This document shows, in pieces, positions 19,664-33,800 of a stretch of 64,000 bases of DNA. The DNA is from Chrysomallon squamiferum. Taxonomy: Eukaryota > Mollusca > Gastropoda > Neomphalida > Peltospiridae. Position 1 is the first letter of the stretch. Every line of letters begins with the position of its first letter. The DNA is taken from NCBI GenBank assembly GCA_012295275.1, contig CM022672.1:7131384-7195383 (forward strand), written 5' to 3'. The notes beneath the pieces were generated by a model. That model was not told where the DNA came from. It searched no databases and was given only the letters and a program-made list of their open reading frames with translations. The position numbers and the translations under genes are program-made.

Positions 19664-21401
19664 ATGGCGACCGTTTGCAAGGTTTTTGGAAGGTTGTCAG
19701 GTAGTTTTCAGTTTATTCGCCCACCTGAAGGTCACAATCGTCACTTTTATTTGCAATTAAAAGAACTCTGTAAAAGAATACTTTATAATCGATTAAAATT
19801 ACGTATTAAATTTATTTGTATTTTGTTATCGTAATCAAGTGATAAAATTATAAAAACCTGTAAAGTGTAAGTTGTAACTATGTCATTACTGTAGCTATGT
19901 GTCAACACCTATTCCTTAATTATTTTTTTTTAAATTTAACAGTGACATTTATGCTTTTGTTTTTAATATTTATGGTAATATATATATATATAAATATGTG
20001 CTACAGTTCTGAGGCATAAATGAGATCCATACACGGCAAGTTCAAACATTTTTATTATTTAAAATTTTAGGTGTTGCTAAGGACTTTCAAGTTTCAAATT
20101 TCATGAAACATAAATAAAATAAATATATATATATATGATTTTTATTCAGATGCAGAGAATATATATCGTCTAACAATTGAATGGTATCAATAGCTGCTAA
20201 GAGAAAAGATATACACATTTTATTTTTACTGATAATTTTTGCCATTTATAATTTTATTATCATTGAAACCGCATTGTGGAAATCGTGACTAACTCGCAAA
20301 ATATTTAAATTTTTAAAAAATACTAATTTAATTATTCTTAATAATCATGATATTAAGCAGTAATGACAAAGCAATAGTATTCAAAATTTTTCAAATGAAA
20401 AGGCCAGCAAATAGTTTCTAGGTAAGTGGACAAACATTTCAAACCAGAAATCTGGAAAGATTGTGGATACCCCTTTAAAATCACACCAACAAGTGAATAT
20501 GTTGAATATTAAGGAAATAACAGTAATTTCAAATCCTGCAATAGGAGCTTATTTTTGTCCAGTTAAACACAGTTTAAGAGAATAGAGATTTGTAAACAAA
20601 GACTGCTACATTTAAACTTTTTTTCTGGGCAAAACCAAACAGTGAAAACAAAAATAATAATAAAAATTTGGTTGAATAACCTGTAATGATTAAATCAACA
20701 CAGAATGCAAACAGGTGGTCATTTGTATTTTAAAATCCCAAGACATCTGAGGCTTCAGACAAATATGGAATAAAAATAACAATATAACATTAGGGACATC
20801 TTTTTCTATCATTCTTATGTAAGTCATTTAAGAAGAATAAGTCAACATAATCCATCCTCAAACATATGTCATTAAACAGGAAGTTTGGTCTCCATAACAC
20901 TTGTTTCATGCAGTCAAGATAACAGTTGCCTTCCTTACCACTGTTTGATAGAATTTCAAAGTCAATATCTTGAAAAGCAATTTAATATGTCCAGCTATTT
21001 TTCATTCATGTCACATTTTTAACTTAAGTGATTCAAGTGTGTTGAATATTTTTATCTGGAATCCCCGAGAAATAACATAACAAGTGAATGAAATGCAAGC
21101 AAAGAGTGGGTGAAGTGGAATATCCAGTTAGTGCAAAATGACTGCTGTTCTTGGTGGTTATCTGCACATACCTAACAGTACTAATGCCAGTTTAGCACAC
21201 CCCATATTTTCATAATTTAAGAACTTTCTTATCAGCTGGTGCACAGTGATTATTTTTATCAAAGGATATTGTGGTCAGTATTTTCCTATTTATGTGAAGG
21301 CTTATATAAATAATTACTATCTATCTATATATAAACACTGTTTAATCTTTACTTTTTTTGCAAGTCACAGTATTTATTTATGTTATTATTATTTTTTCTT
21401 T

Positions 21402-21437
<36 letters not shown>

Positions 21438-24400
21438 TGCAGTTAAAATATTATAGGAAATATGCAGTAATTGTCTAAACATGAAACTAATTAATTACCA
21501 AGATAATTTGTTTTCAGTGTTTGGAAAGCAGACATGTGGTATTCGTCACTGTTATACAGAAACAAGAAAAAATCTAATGATTGGAAAGAACACTAAAGTA
21601 ATATGCCAGGGGTTCACAGGTAAACAAGTAAGTAAACAAGTATTTTTAGTTTCTTCTTCAGATTGATATCTCCTGCTAGTTACTAATCTTACTCATAATA
21701 GAGATCATGCAAAACCATTTCCCAGTTCTTTGGTATAAATATTGAATAAAAATATGCCCTTTTTAAGTATTCCTCAAAATTATGTAAATATATTCCAAAT
21801 CAACCCTTGACCTTTTGAAGAACGGAAACAAGCATTGTAATCACTGCTAGAGAGACTGTTATTTATTAACAAAATTTTAATTTTTTTTTTTATCATTTAT
21901 CATTTGCATGCATATGAAATACACATGACCAATTGAAGAGCTTAATGACTTATGACAGTTGATTAAATGTTTGGTGAAATTGGTTACAAATGGCGAATTT
22001 AACATCAGTTAAACATAATAAAACTCAGTAATTTCATTTATGAGTTCAAAGATCCTTCAGTCTCAGTATTTTAGGACAAGTGAAAATAAATACAAATTTG
22101 ATTATGTCATCAAACTAAAATAAAAGTGAGTAACTAATGATGAATTAAAACTCATATATCAAATATTTAGTTGCAGAGAACAAAGACAAACTGCAAAGAA
22201 TAGAAATATTTTATCGTGTAAATGTTTTTCTTAGAAACTAAATTTAGAGTTGGATGGTTTCCACTTTAATAAGGATCTTCTTCACATTGTTTCAGGGTAC
22301 ATTTCACAGCCAGCAGGCTATAGAATATGGAACAAACATGGTTGGTGGTGTGTCTCCAGCAAAAGCAGGCCAGGTTCATCTTGGTCTTCCAGTGTTTGCA
22401 ACAGTCAAAGAGGTACACACTAACATCATCAGATCTCACAGTTGCATACACTCAAATAAACACATGAGCAATTTCATGTGTGAATGTCAGGGTTATTTTA
22501 AAACCATTTTCTACATATTTTCTTTATTATAAAAAAGTTATCAAAATGTCCTTATTAATAAATTTTATAAAAGGGGAAGTATAAATATGGGATTTTGAAA
22601 TTACAATGAGTAAAATTCAATGAAAAATATTGTATGTGAGTAGCAGATTTTCTCATCATTAATGGCAAGGTTGATTATGATGTTACCATATCACAGCATG
22701 TGTATTGAGGCATGATTAAATACCAAAAACATTCATTTATTTATCTTATTTTGCTTTAGGCAAGAGAAAAGACTGGAGCTGATGCTAGTGTTGTCTTTGT
22801 TCCTCCACCATTTGCAGCAGCTGCTGTTATTGAAGCAATAGACGCTGAAATCCCATTGGTTGTCTGTATCACTGAGGGCATTCCCCAGCAGGACATGGTC
22901 AGAGTAAAACACAGACTAGTACGACAGAACAAGACAAGACTCATTGGACCCAACTGTCCTGGGATTATTAAGGTATTATACATATGTAACAGTTTTTATA
23001 AAGCAGCAGAGTTACATAATATGTTTTACATCTACAAGCAATATTACAGATTCACTCAGTTACAATAATATCCAAGTAATAATAAAATAGAGCTTTACTA
23101 CTAACGTTTCTACTTAAATCATCCTTGTGATTTATGCTCAACAGAAAGAGCTTAAGTTATATATTTATTGATGATTAAAATTCACATGTGCCACTGTATA
23201 TATAGTGGTTTAAAATAGTTATTTAAAATTAAGTTTGATTATACATGTTAGTGATAAATACTGAAATAGGCATTATGTTCCAATCTCATACAGGCACATT
23301 CCACTCAGATATTTCTGTTTTCATTTTTAGCCTGGTGAATGTAAAATAGGAATTATGCCTGGACACATTCACATGAAGGGAAAAATAGGTATGTATGTTT
23401 GTGCTGATTTTGAAAAAAAAAAAATCAATACAATTGCACAGAAAAGTTAAACAATTCATCAATAATAAAATCCTGTAAATGATGAGATTAACTGACATAC
23501 TTTTCATAATTTTATAGTAGTGATTTTGTCAATTTTTTATACACCTACTTTTGTTTTCACACGTTTTTTATTTAGAAATTAGATTGAGTATAAAATTACT
23601 TGATTTCTATATATATATATAGTTAAAATAGTCAAACATAATTATTTACAATATTATTAAGAAATATATTGAATTCTGTTTTTATTTGTACTGAAATAGC
23701 AAAGCAATTAATTTCTATAGGTAGTTAAAATTGTAAAACAAATTGTTGAATATACTGAATTCTGTTTTCATTTAAATTGACATACAAAAGTTATTAATTC
23801 CAACCTGTAATTAAAAATACAAAAAATAGGTTCCGAATATTATCAGTTTTATTTACACTGACATTTCTAAATAAATAATAAGTCACTGTATGTTGTAGGA
23901 ATAGTTTCTAGATCTGGAACACTGACATATGAAGCAGTTCACCAGACCTCAGTGGTGGGGTTAGGTCAGTCTTTGTGTGTGGGTATAGGAGGAGATCCTT
24001 TCAATGGTACAAACTTTATTGACTGTTTAGAAGTGTTCTTAGATGACCCCGAAACAGCTGGTAAGTCACTTTTCACAATTGTTTATATATTTTTTTTAAA
24101 CTTTTAATTAAATCTAGCTTAAAATTGTTTATATATATATATATATATGTTTTTATTATTATTGTTATTATTATTATTATTATTATAATCAGTGGCTTTT
24201 TTCTATATTTTATAATGATTATTTTATTTTATTTATTTATTTTCCTTTTTTTCAGGAATTGTCTTAATAGGAGAAATAGGAGGTCAAGCAGAAGAAAAAG
24301 CTGCAGAATTCTTAAGTCAGAATAATAAGGTGAGATAAACATTAGTTAGTTTTATATATATATTTATTTTACATGTATATTCATTTGGATATATTACCAT

Positions 24401-26851
24401 ATGTAGCAAATGTACATGGAATGTAGTGTAAAACTAATTTCAGTTAATCTGTAAGTTTTCACCATGTACAAAAACAGTCATTTTACAGGAACATGAACAA
24501 TGACAGATACATAATATGAGCTAAATATTAAGCTGGCAGGAGAAACCATATCGAAATGGGCATCCTATGAGTTCCTTTAATTGTAAGTTTTTGTAAACAT
24601 TTGTATGTTATTTATTGATATATCTCCACAGATTTATTATTATTATTATTTTTAATCAGTTTTAATATTTTGCTATAATCTTATAAATATTATATTTTTC
24701 AAACATCAGTTATTTTACAAATCCATTGTAGTATTTATTTATGAATAACGAGTTTTCTGTTCCAGGGTTCAAATGCAAAACCTGTAGTGTCTTTCATTGC
24801 TGGTTTAACAGCACCACCTGGTAGACGGATGGGTCATGCAGGTGCTATTATTGCAGGAGGGAAAGGAGGAGCAGAGGAGAAGATAGAAGCTCTAAGATCT
24901 GCTGGTGTTAGTGTCACTATGTCTCCTGCTCAGTTAGGCTCCTCTATGATTAAAGTAAGTTATTGTTAGAAATTATTTCTAAGCTAAAAGAGTTCACTGC
25001 AGTTATAGTCATGTTTATTTCACCTCACTGATAGCTTAGTCAGCAGCTATTTGCTATTGCTATATGTCATTATATTTTGGATTATTCTGATTTCAGTTTT
25101 ACTGCAGTTATAGTCATGTTTATTTCACTTCACTGATAGCTTAGTCAGCAGCTATTTGCTATTGCTATATGTCATTATATTTTGGATTATTCTGATTTCA
25201 GTTTTACTGCAGTTATAGTCATGTTTATTTCACTTCACTGATAGCTTAGTCAGCAGCTATTTGCTATTGCTATATGTCATTATATTTTGGATTAGTCTAA
25301 TTTCAGTTTTACTGCAGTTATAGTCATGTTTATTTCACCTCACTGGTAGCTTAGTCAGCAGTTATTTGCTATTGTTATATGTCATTATATTTTGGATTAA
25401 TCTAATTTCAGTTTTAGAGAGGTTTTTTTTAGGAAAAGTAGATTAGAGAATCAATTCACCTTTGTGTACTGTTTGGTTTAACTTCTGTTGTACGTCATGT
25501 TATCTTGTAATGATAGCAGTTAGGAAATCATTAATATTTGGTGTCTGTTTTATAGATTCTGTATTAATTCCTTTTTGAAGGAATACACAGGCAGTTTTAT
25601 GTGACATATTTGTGAAACACTGACTAGGATGGGAAATAGATCCCTGAACTCACTAAAAATGATTATATTATATATCTTTGTTGAAAATCATGAAAATTAC
25701 AACATAATTACCCACATTGGTTTCAGTATATTAATTTTAAATCAAAATTTTTAAAATAATTATTTTAATTGTTCAGACGTATATAGAGTGGATAATGATA
25801 TTTTTGTAAAACCATAGCATTTGGAAAAGGAACGTGTTTATATAAGTAAGTTGAATGTTTGTTTCAAATTTTACTTTTGTTTACATTTTTAAGATTATGC
25901 CAATTTTTTTTATGGCAATTCATTATTGTTATATAATTCTGTTAAACACTAACTTGCATTTTCAATCTTTTAATTATCAGAAACTTAAAAGATTTGTTAT
26001 TTCAGAACTTTACATAATGTTTATATACAACCATTTCTTAACAAGTTCATTATTTTTGGATACTCAGTTTTAATGTTAACATTAATGTTATATTAATGGT
26101 TTATCTTTTTTTTTTTGTTCTTTTTTTTTTTTTTGCTTGTAATATAAGTCAGTTTTGCATCTGTGAAATGTTCTGTAAATTATTGCATGCATTAAACTTC
26201 AATAAAAATCTCATTATTTTTATTTTTAAAATACTTTTGTTATATATATTATAAATTATAATACTGTTATTATTTGTTTCAGTAATTTTGTTATATATAT
26301 TATAAATTATAATGTTATTATTATTTGTATCAATAATTTACAAATAAAAAGTAAATGATTGTTTTAATTCTGAAACATATATATATATATATTTTTTTTT
26401 TTTAGCATTTTAGCACTGTCATTTTGATGCATTGTTCCTGTATTGAAACAGTCTATTTGCATAGCATTTACAATCACCTGTATAATTTATAAATATATTT
26501 AGTTTAATTTAAGTTATGGTTTTTATTGAGTTTTTTTTTTTTACAAACCTGTAGGCTGTTTACTGATAATTTCTGATATGGGGTCGTTTATATATATATA
26601 GTTAAATATTAACAGTAGATTAGTAACAATAAACTTTCATCCCTCTCTCTCTTATTATAATCAGTGCCATACATACACACAAAATACAGTTAATCATTGT
26701 TTGAATCATATTCATTTAATCTGCTTTTAGTTTGAATTCTTAAAATGTTCCAAGTGTGAATAGTAATACATGGACTGTTATTTTTATTATGTAATTTACA
26801 TTTTCTTTGGTTTATTTGTTTCAGTTAATGGAGAAAACTGGTCACATGTAA
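19664..26851 (+). CDS. SUCLG1: Succinyl-CoA ligase (ADP/GDP-forming) alpha subunit, mitochondrial
   Basis: Nine exons: 19664-19700, 21518-21627, 22296-22412, 22760-22972, 23331-23388, 23899-24060, 24256-24329, 24766-24954 and 26825-26851. Phases are consistent and give 328 residues. The enzyme converts succinyl-CoA plus NDP and phosphate to succinate, CoA and NTP in the TCA cycle, as a heterodimer with an ADP- or GDP-specific beta subunit in the mitochondrial matrix. Residues 1-35 are basic and poor in acids, as expected of a transit peptide. The CoA-binding fold follows, with QGFTGKQGT at 43-51, and then [11 protein letters not shown] and GPNCPG. The ligase domain shows GEIGG at 238-242 and the active-site phosphohistidine His281 in [14 protein letters not shown]. 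The last exon encodes only eight residues (LMEKTGHM) after an intron of about 1.9 kb; the family C-terminus is short and variable. The start codon has A at -3 and G at +4. A plus-strand AATAAA at 27356-27361 is a likely polyadenylation signal. Confidence 0.97.
23620..23885 (+). repeat. Degenerate tandem repeat in SUCLG1 intron 5
   Basis: About three diverged copies of a unit near 100 bp, marked by GAATTCTGTTTT(T/C)ATTT and AATTTCTATAGGTAGTTAAAA-like blocks. Confidence 0.45.
24996..25415 (+). repeat. 105-bp tandem repeat, 4 copies, in SUCLG1 intron 8
   Basis: Copies start at 24996, 25101, 25206 and 25311 with exactly 105-bp spacing and few differences; the fourth is the most diverged. Each unit ends in TTCTGATTTCAG or a close variant, resembling a branch point plus 3' splice site. 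Confidence 0.93.
26226..26340 (+). repeat. Two-copy tandem duplication in SUCLG1 intron 8
   Basis: TTTTGTTATATATATTATAAA followed by TTATTATTTGT and TCA(G/A)TAA is repeated once at a spacing of about 55 bp with few changes. Confidence 0.7.
26542..26655. mobile_element. Partial copy 2 of the hairpin MITE-like element
   Basis: ACAAACCTGTAGGCTGTTTA...GATAATTTCTGAT matches the right arm at 8999-9033. After an AT core, the reverse complement of AAGTTTATTGTTAC and TAATCTACTGTTAATATTT matches 8854-8892, ending in a short CT tract (GA on the other strand). One inverted arm is missing compared with copy 1. It lies in SUCLG1 intron 8. Confidence 0.55.
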
Positions 26852-27355
26852 GAGTATGATGTGTATGAAAGCAAGTCAGTTACTGAAGACAACGGCTGAT
26901 CACAAAAAGCATCAAAAGGGTTTTATGTCATGGAAATGTAACATCTCTTAGATATTCTGTAAAAATGTTGTTTTGACAAGTATGTATTGTATTAGAAACT
27001 GGATTCAGAGTGATGTAGGTCATACTTGTCCTGCTGGTGGGGGGGGGACCTAAATTAAGTCTTGATTTAAAAATAAAAAAGTGGGACAGAAAGTGTGAGA
27101 AAGATATGTGCATGGTTTTCTACTTCATCTGATTTATTAGATTTACTGAATTTTAAAATAACAAAAATTGTGTACATACTATATACAATTAAACTCATTT
27201 ATAATAATGTTTAATGATTTTTGTAAATTAGTCCTGTATCTAGATCACCTGGATTTTGATTATCATGAAGCAAACATTTCTGTTAATGAATGAATGTATT
27301 TAAATGTATTCTTCTCAAGTATGCAAGTTGTGAGTTTGTAAGCTTTAAAAAAGGT

Positions 27356-27361
27356 AATAAA
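27356..27361 (+). terminator. Candidate polyadenylation signal of SUCLG1
   Basis: AATAAA about 505 nt past the SUCLG1 stop codon. Another AATAAA lies earlier near 27071, and more follow near 27700. Confidence 0.45.
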
Positions 27362-28069
27362 CATAATACACCTCTTATTAAGTTATTTCTGCATTTCATT
27401 GATTATTAAACATAACCATGCAGTATTTATATGCATCGCATTAACTAATAAAATGTGCAATGACACTAAAACTTTAATAACTTTATCAAAAGATATCAAG
27501 TATATTAAAAAGAGAAAACAATTTATCAGTGATTAAGAATATATATATATGTTTTACAGTTGTGATACGGGTGACTCACAGAGTTACAGCTTGTGTTCTT
27601 TTATAAACATGTATACTAGCATAAAATAAAAATAAATCTTCTCATCTTTAACAGCCAGTGGTCAGAATCTGAATGTGTGAATTTGTACAAAAATGAAACA
27701 ATAAATAAAATACACGTATACAAGTATTTTGAGTTCTTATTTGTTGTCTATTTTATTAGCAATTACATATTAAAATGTTCAGGTTTTAACTACATGTTAT
27801 TCAGTATGACTGAGCTGAAAGATACTTCATCATGCCAACTTCGAGTAACAGAATGAACACTTCTCACTCTGATCTTTCTGATTATCAACAAGGCATATGA
27901 AGTGTGCATCTCATAAACAGAATAGCACATGTTATGGACTAGTGACTAGAATGAGAAATAGCTCAATGTGTCTGCCAACAAAGACTGGTCCAGTTACCTA
28001 CCTGATCTTAGTCTACCAAGTAGTATGTTCTTGATGCAGTGAAGAAGAAAAAAGAAAAAGAATTTTGGA

Positions 28070-28075
28070 TTTATT
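28070..28075 (-). terminator. Candidate distal polyadenylation signal of CCDC142
   Basis: AATAAA on the minus strand, with a second copy at 28077-28082, about 2.5 kb past the CCDC142 stop codon. Nearer minus-strand copies lie at 30213-30218 and 30182-30187. If the distal pair is used, the CCDC142 and SUCLG1 transcripts end within about 0.5 kb of each other. Confidence 0.3.
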
Positions 28076-30101
28076 GTTTTATTTGCTGAATATCACAATA
28101 CAGACAATAATAAACAGAAAATATCACAGTACACTTTCGGCATAACTTGCAGAGAATTTCTCAATGCAAGGGGACAAAATATAAAAAATACAAGATATTA
28201 AATAAAACTGAAAGGTGGTTTAAAAAGGGTATAAAAGTAAGAATTATATAATGTGTACAAAACAGAACATTCTATACAAGAATATCTTTACACATATACC
28301 TGTACTAAACAGGAATATACATAACAATTGAAATTTATGTTAAATAAAACCTTTCAAGAAATCATATTAAATTAATTTTAAAATTTTACAAAAATGTCTT
28401 CATTATTGGTTAAATTCAGTTTTATAATTAATTTGAACATATTTTTTTTCTTACAACATGCAATTGTAAAGCACTTGTTTTGGACAAATTTCAAATAACT
28501 TTTTTCATATGTATACAAAGACAATACAGTCTGTACTTCCATATCACAAATATTTTTACAGTATCTGATAAATAAAAATGTTACTGTTTTTACTATACTC
28601 TACATATGAGTTTGTTAAATCAGTTATGTAGTAGCAGAAAACAGATTTCCTTTGTATCATACAAGAATATACAGCTGATATCTCTAATATGAAAGACTGA
28701 AAGGTAAAAGTTTGGTTCCTTTTAACAGTATTTGTATCAACATAAAGATATTTCCATACAATTTCTGCTGCAAACACCGAAATAAAACATTGTTACTCAG
28801 TTGCATGTTGCAGACATTGGTTGGTTTCATTTAATTCTAAACTGAATTTTGTGAAGAAAAAAACCCCAATTTAAACTCAGTTTAATTTTCTAAATAAATC
28901 TTTAAAACATGAGTAACAAATTCTTTATTTCTTTCAAAAAAAATAAAAAAATGAATATGATGGAGATTTACTTTAATAATTTTAAAATGTGAAGAAAAAT
29001 CCAAAATAAAGACTTCCCCAACACAAAAACAATAAATGAAATATGAAATTGGTATATTTTCAGGTAAATATCAATAAATATTTTGTACAGTTCTATACTA
29101 TAAAAGCTTAATGAGAATCTTCAGAAAAAAAAAAAAAAAAAAAACAAACAAAAACTGACGAGAAATGCTGCACTTGAAAACAAATTTGTTTCTTATATTT
29201 ATTTTTTAGAGTAATTCAAAGTTTCAAGTAAAACATTTATTATGAAGACATGACTACATTTAAGTTATGTAATTACAAAACTGATTATTATGTAGACATA
29301 TCTATGCATTTCAGTTAATATAATTTCAAAACTGATTATGTTACAGACATGGTGTTACAATTGAAATATATTATGATCAGCAAAATGCAATAATTTTCAG
29401 ATTCTGTTTATTAAAACCAGATCAAATTATGATAAAGATTCACTAAGCATGCATGCACGTGTTTGTCTGAATATGTAAATATATTAGGGTCTCTGGATAC
29501 TGTATGTGTGTATACATGTTGCCTCCATTTGTATGTAAGTATTGTAAATCAGTCAAGTAAAAGAACAGTCCACATCTAAAACAGTCTTTGACAATAATTA
29601 GTGATTCATTCCTAGATGAAGATCAATGACATCTAACACAAATATGTAAACACAACCTGCTAAAGGTGTTGTCTTCACAAAACCACTTTTTGTACATATT
29701 TAGTAAGTTAAATCCCAGAAATGAGATTTCAGAAAAGACAACAACTGGTTGAAACACCTGCATGGCACATTTATGATTGTCAAAAGTTTATTTTCTTTCC
29801 TATTTAATTAAAAAATAATGTAAACTGAAATTATAACCAACTAGTGAAATTTAGCTTGCACAGCTTATAGTTCCATGATATAATAATAAAAAATGTTGTT
29901 TTGTTTTGTTGTTTTTTGGTGTCAATTTTATTAATATTTACATTTTCCCAGATTATTTAATAAAACCTAACTAAATGAATCAGAATAGGAAAAAAAGTGC
30001 ATTGAATTTTTTTTTCAGTAAACTAGTAAAATAAATACAACGTTTCCATTCTTTTTGTATTAATAAAAAGTTTCATAATTTATTTATTATCTTCAGCATT
30101 A

Positions 30102-30102
30102 A

Positions 30103-30160
<58 letters not shown>
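30102..30160 (+). repeat. (TTA)n microsatellite
   Basis: About 19 units between the SUCLG1 and CCDC142 ends, in the possible CCDC142 3' UTR. Confidence 0.95.
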
Positions 30161-30546
30161 TTTCATTATTATCCATTGTAATTTATTCTATTTAAATTTG
30201 GAACCATTAAAATTTATTAATATATTGTATGAATAATAAAATAAATCAAATATAAACAGTGTCTATTAAAAGAAAAATTAAAAAAAAATTCAACCAATGA
30301 AATGACACAAAACAAACTCACAGGTTTATATTTAGACCAGTGGATGTCACCAAAATAACTACCTAGCCAATCAAAACTACAGATTATATCATAAACAACT
30401 ACTTTGATTCTTGCTTCTGTTGCCGTTTTACTTGATTGTTATATATTAAAGCAATAACACAAAAATAAATATATGTTATAAATTGCCACATGACAGTCAT
30501 TTATGAGATTTCTAGCTTTGATATGTGTCGTCTGAGATCTGTCATT

Positions 30547-30742
30547 TCATTCTACTTCATTCCGCCCACTAAAACAGGAAGGAAAGCGCCAAGAACGTGA
30601 TCCTCCAACAACACGCAATGCCATCCACTCCTCAACATTGTGAACATTACACACGTCTTTCTCATCACCGTCAACACCAGACATGTGATCACACTGAATC
30701 TTACTGATAGACGTCAGATCTGTGCTGTTACACTCACAACCT

Positions 30743-30812
<70 letters not shown>

Positions 30813-33800
30813 TGACAATAACAATAATAATAACAGTAATAACAATAATAATAATAATAACAGTAACAACAATAATATTAATAATATATTAATAATAATA
30901 TTAATAACAACATTGATAACAGTAATAACAGTAATAGTATTAACAATGAGGATGATGGTAACTGAAGTTGCATCTTACTCATGTCTTCGTCAGAGCAGTC
31001 CCTGACTCGGCTGGTTGGTCGTTTGTTTGGTTGTTTTTTGAGAATAATAACAATTCCTCGCAGGTACTTGAACACTCCGAGATCAAGTACGCTCTGCCTG
31101 ATCTCGGTGTTCTTGATGTGCTGATACAACCAGGTCTTCACAAAACTGAAATCTACACCAAGCTGCTGGGCACCGTAATAGCTAAAAGTAACAATAAATA
31201 AATAATAAATATGGCAGCCTTGTTTTATAACGTGTCTGTGTGTGTGTGTAAAAAGTACACACATAGACAAACACATTTTTTTTTAATGATTATACATTTC
31301 ATTTTAATTAGAAAAACTACTACTCAATTTTTAGTTATATTTTATAATTGTGTAAACTACACATTTGTTTTTTTTTTTTTTTTTTTTTAAATCTTAAATA
31401 TCTAATTCAAGGTAACAGTCTTCTGATGGATTGTTAAAATTACTGGGTTAACAGATTGTTTTAAAGTAATACTGTACTTCAGAAATTTTATAAACCAAAA
31501 CTGAAGAGGTCATTTTTAACTATGTATGCGTGTTTACCTGAATTTGATTTTTTCTTTCAGAATCACATCTGTCCATGCTTGGCATAGTGCCACTGTTGCC
31601 ATGGAAATGACCCCAAGTTGCGAAGGAAAATTTAGCTTGCTGACTCCATCTACAACAGGATCCAAGATGGATTCCAAAACGTCTTCTACATATGGGTTTG
31701 GTTTTGCAGAAAATTCTGGAAACACATTTAAGTCAATCTTTTAGTACACTTTCTACTGTTCAGTATACAAATATAAAATAAATAAAAAGAAAGAAATTTT
31801 TATTTTGATGTTCCTTCAAATGTAGTTTTAATTTATAGAACTGGATGTCCACTCACAGGGTTGGAAAACAACTAACAAGTTTTACTGATCTTTGCCACCA
31901 ATGTACTTTTATATATTTTTTATTCCTGATTTTTCATTAATATCAGGTATATGAGGCAACTTTGTTTTATTGAAAAGCTTGAAAATTTAATTTTGTTTTG
32001 TAAGTGAGAATTCTGAGCATCACAAACAGTTTTTACCTAGTGGAGTTTTTCTTTTCCAGGTTTTCCCAAGAGGCATGTTGTTATGTAGGAAATTGAAAGC
32101 AACCTGACTACACTTCTCTTGAAACAGCTTCATTGATGCTCCAGATCTTCCCTGTACAAAATAATTACATTAATAAATAATAAATAACAAATAACAGTAG
32201 TAGTAGTAGTAGTAGTAGTAATAATCATTATCTCTTTAAATAATAAATAAAAAATTAAGAAATAATAAAATCTGAATTCTGTTCAAAGACAACATTCAAA
32301 AGATTTTGCTTACAGAAAAATAATAATAAAAACAAATTATAAATAAATAAATAAACAAACAAACAAACAAACAAACAAACAAACAAACAAACAAACAACC
32401 TGTAGTTCAAAGTTAATGTTTCCAATATGTTGATACATCTGTGTTATTTGTGACAGGTACATCTGGTCTGATGTTCCGCTTCGAGCAGGCAATGACTTTG
32501 AAGTGAGCAACTGCAGCTGAAACGTTGCTCTCTTTGTCTCATCAACCAGCATCTTCAGATCTGTGTGTGTGATAAGGAGAAAGGAGCCCACTGACCAGGA
32601 GCTAAGAAACTCCTGAGTTTTCTTCATGCACCATGAGTGAGCAGCTCGACTTGACACCAACAGTCGAAGACACACGTCTGCCGCAAGTCTGAGATCTACT
32701 TCCTGTCTGGTCAGAAGATCACGGTCTGGAACAGAACAAGAAAACCTGTTACTGGATGAATAAATTAACACTTTTTAATATTAATGGTTAGCAGATGTCA
32801 GTCATTTTTAGCATTTAATGACAGAATTGAAGAGTCGTTAATCAGTGAGATATTATTATGACTATTATCACTAACAACAAGGTTTCTTTTACATGTATCT
32901 TGTGACAGCACATTTCACAGCTATTAGCAAACTATTCAGTGGAAAATAAATATACAAATATTCATATATGACTGTCAGTCCACTAAGTAATTAATTCAGT
33001 TTAAAACATCACATAATATTCAGAAAAAAACACAAAATAATGCTCTAAGTTTCAAGATTTATTATTATGATTATGATAATATTTCACTGGTATGTTAACA
33101 TTATTAACTGTTGAAGTATATACAGTGTATTTCAGTTGTTATTCAAATTAAATTTGAAGAATATTAAATTATTTCAGTTTTATTCAAATCATAACAATAT
33201 TAAATTTAAGCTTTTATTAAGCACTTACTTGTGTATTTACAGAAAACATTAATCAGGTTGACTTGGTGGCCATAATATAGAACAAGATGGACAGTCAGTT
33301 TACTGACTGGATTATTTAATTATTACTGAGAGACAGATCAACTAACCTCTGGTTTTAATATCTCAATGCAGTCTGTTTGAATATTAATCAATTAACTGTT
33401 TTAATTAAAGACCCCAAAATCAAAATACAAACACAAAACAACAATAAAAACAAAAGACACTTAATCAAACAATAACAAAATAAACAGTGCAAAAAGTGTT
33501 GGGTCGAATAGAGCATAACAGACAGTTCAGTAGATGGTCAGATCAGAAATAGTTTAATCAACAACTAAACTGATGGATGACAAAATAAGCATGTTAATGG
33601 CAGTATTGTGCCTCTGAGACTTGATCAATAAAAATTTATCTATTAAGTGTTCTTCAACTGACACACGCCAACTGGTTCATCTGGGCAATAAGTGAGTTTT
33701 TATCATCCCTAACAAACTGGCTTTTAGAATTACAATGCGACTCGTTCATAAATTCAATGGCATTTCCAAATTAACTTTGATGAGAGTCACAGTAATGCAT

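Larger units (their letters stand above)
26852..30546. other. Convergent 3' region of SUCLG1 and CCDC142
   Basis: Contains the 3' UTRs of both genes and little else: AT-rich sequence, a poly-A run near 29126-29143 and the (TTA)n tract. No coding exon seen. Confidence 0.55.

Noticed and set aside
30640-31005. Asn-rich 121-codon plus-strand frame
   Set aside because: It is the (AAT)n microsatellite read in frame, antisense to the last CCDC142 exons.
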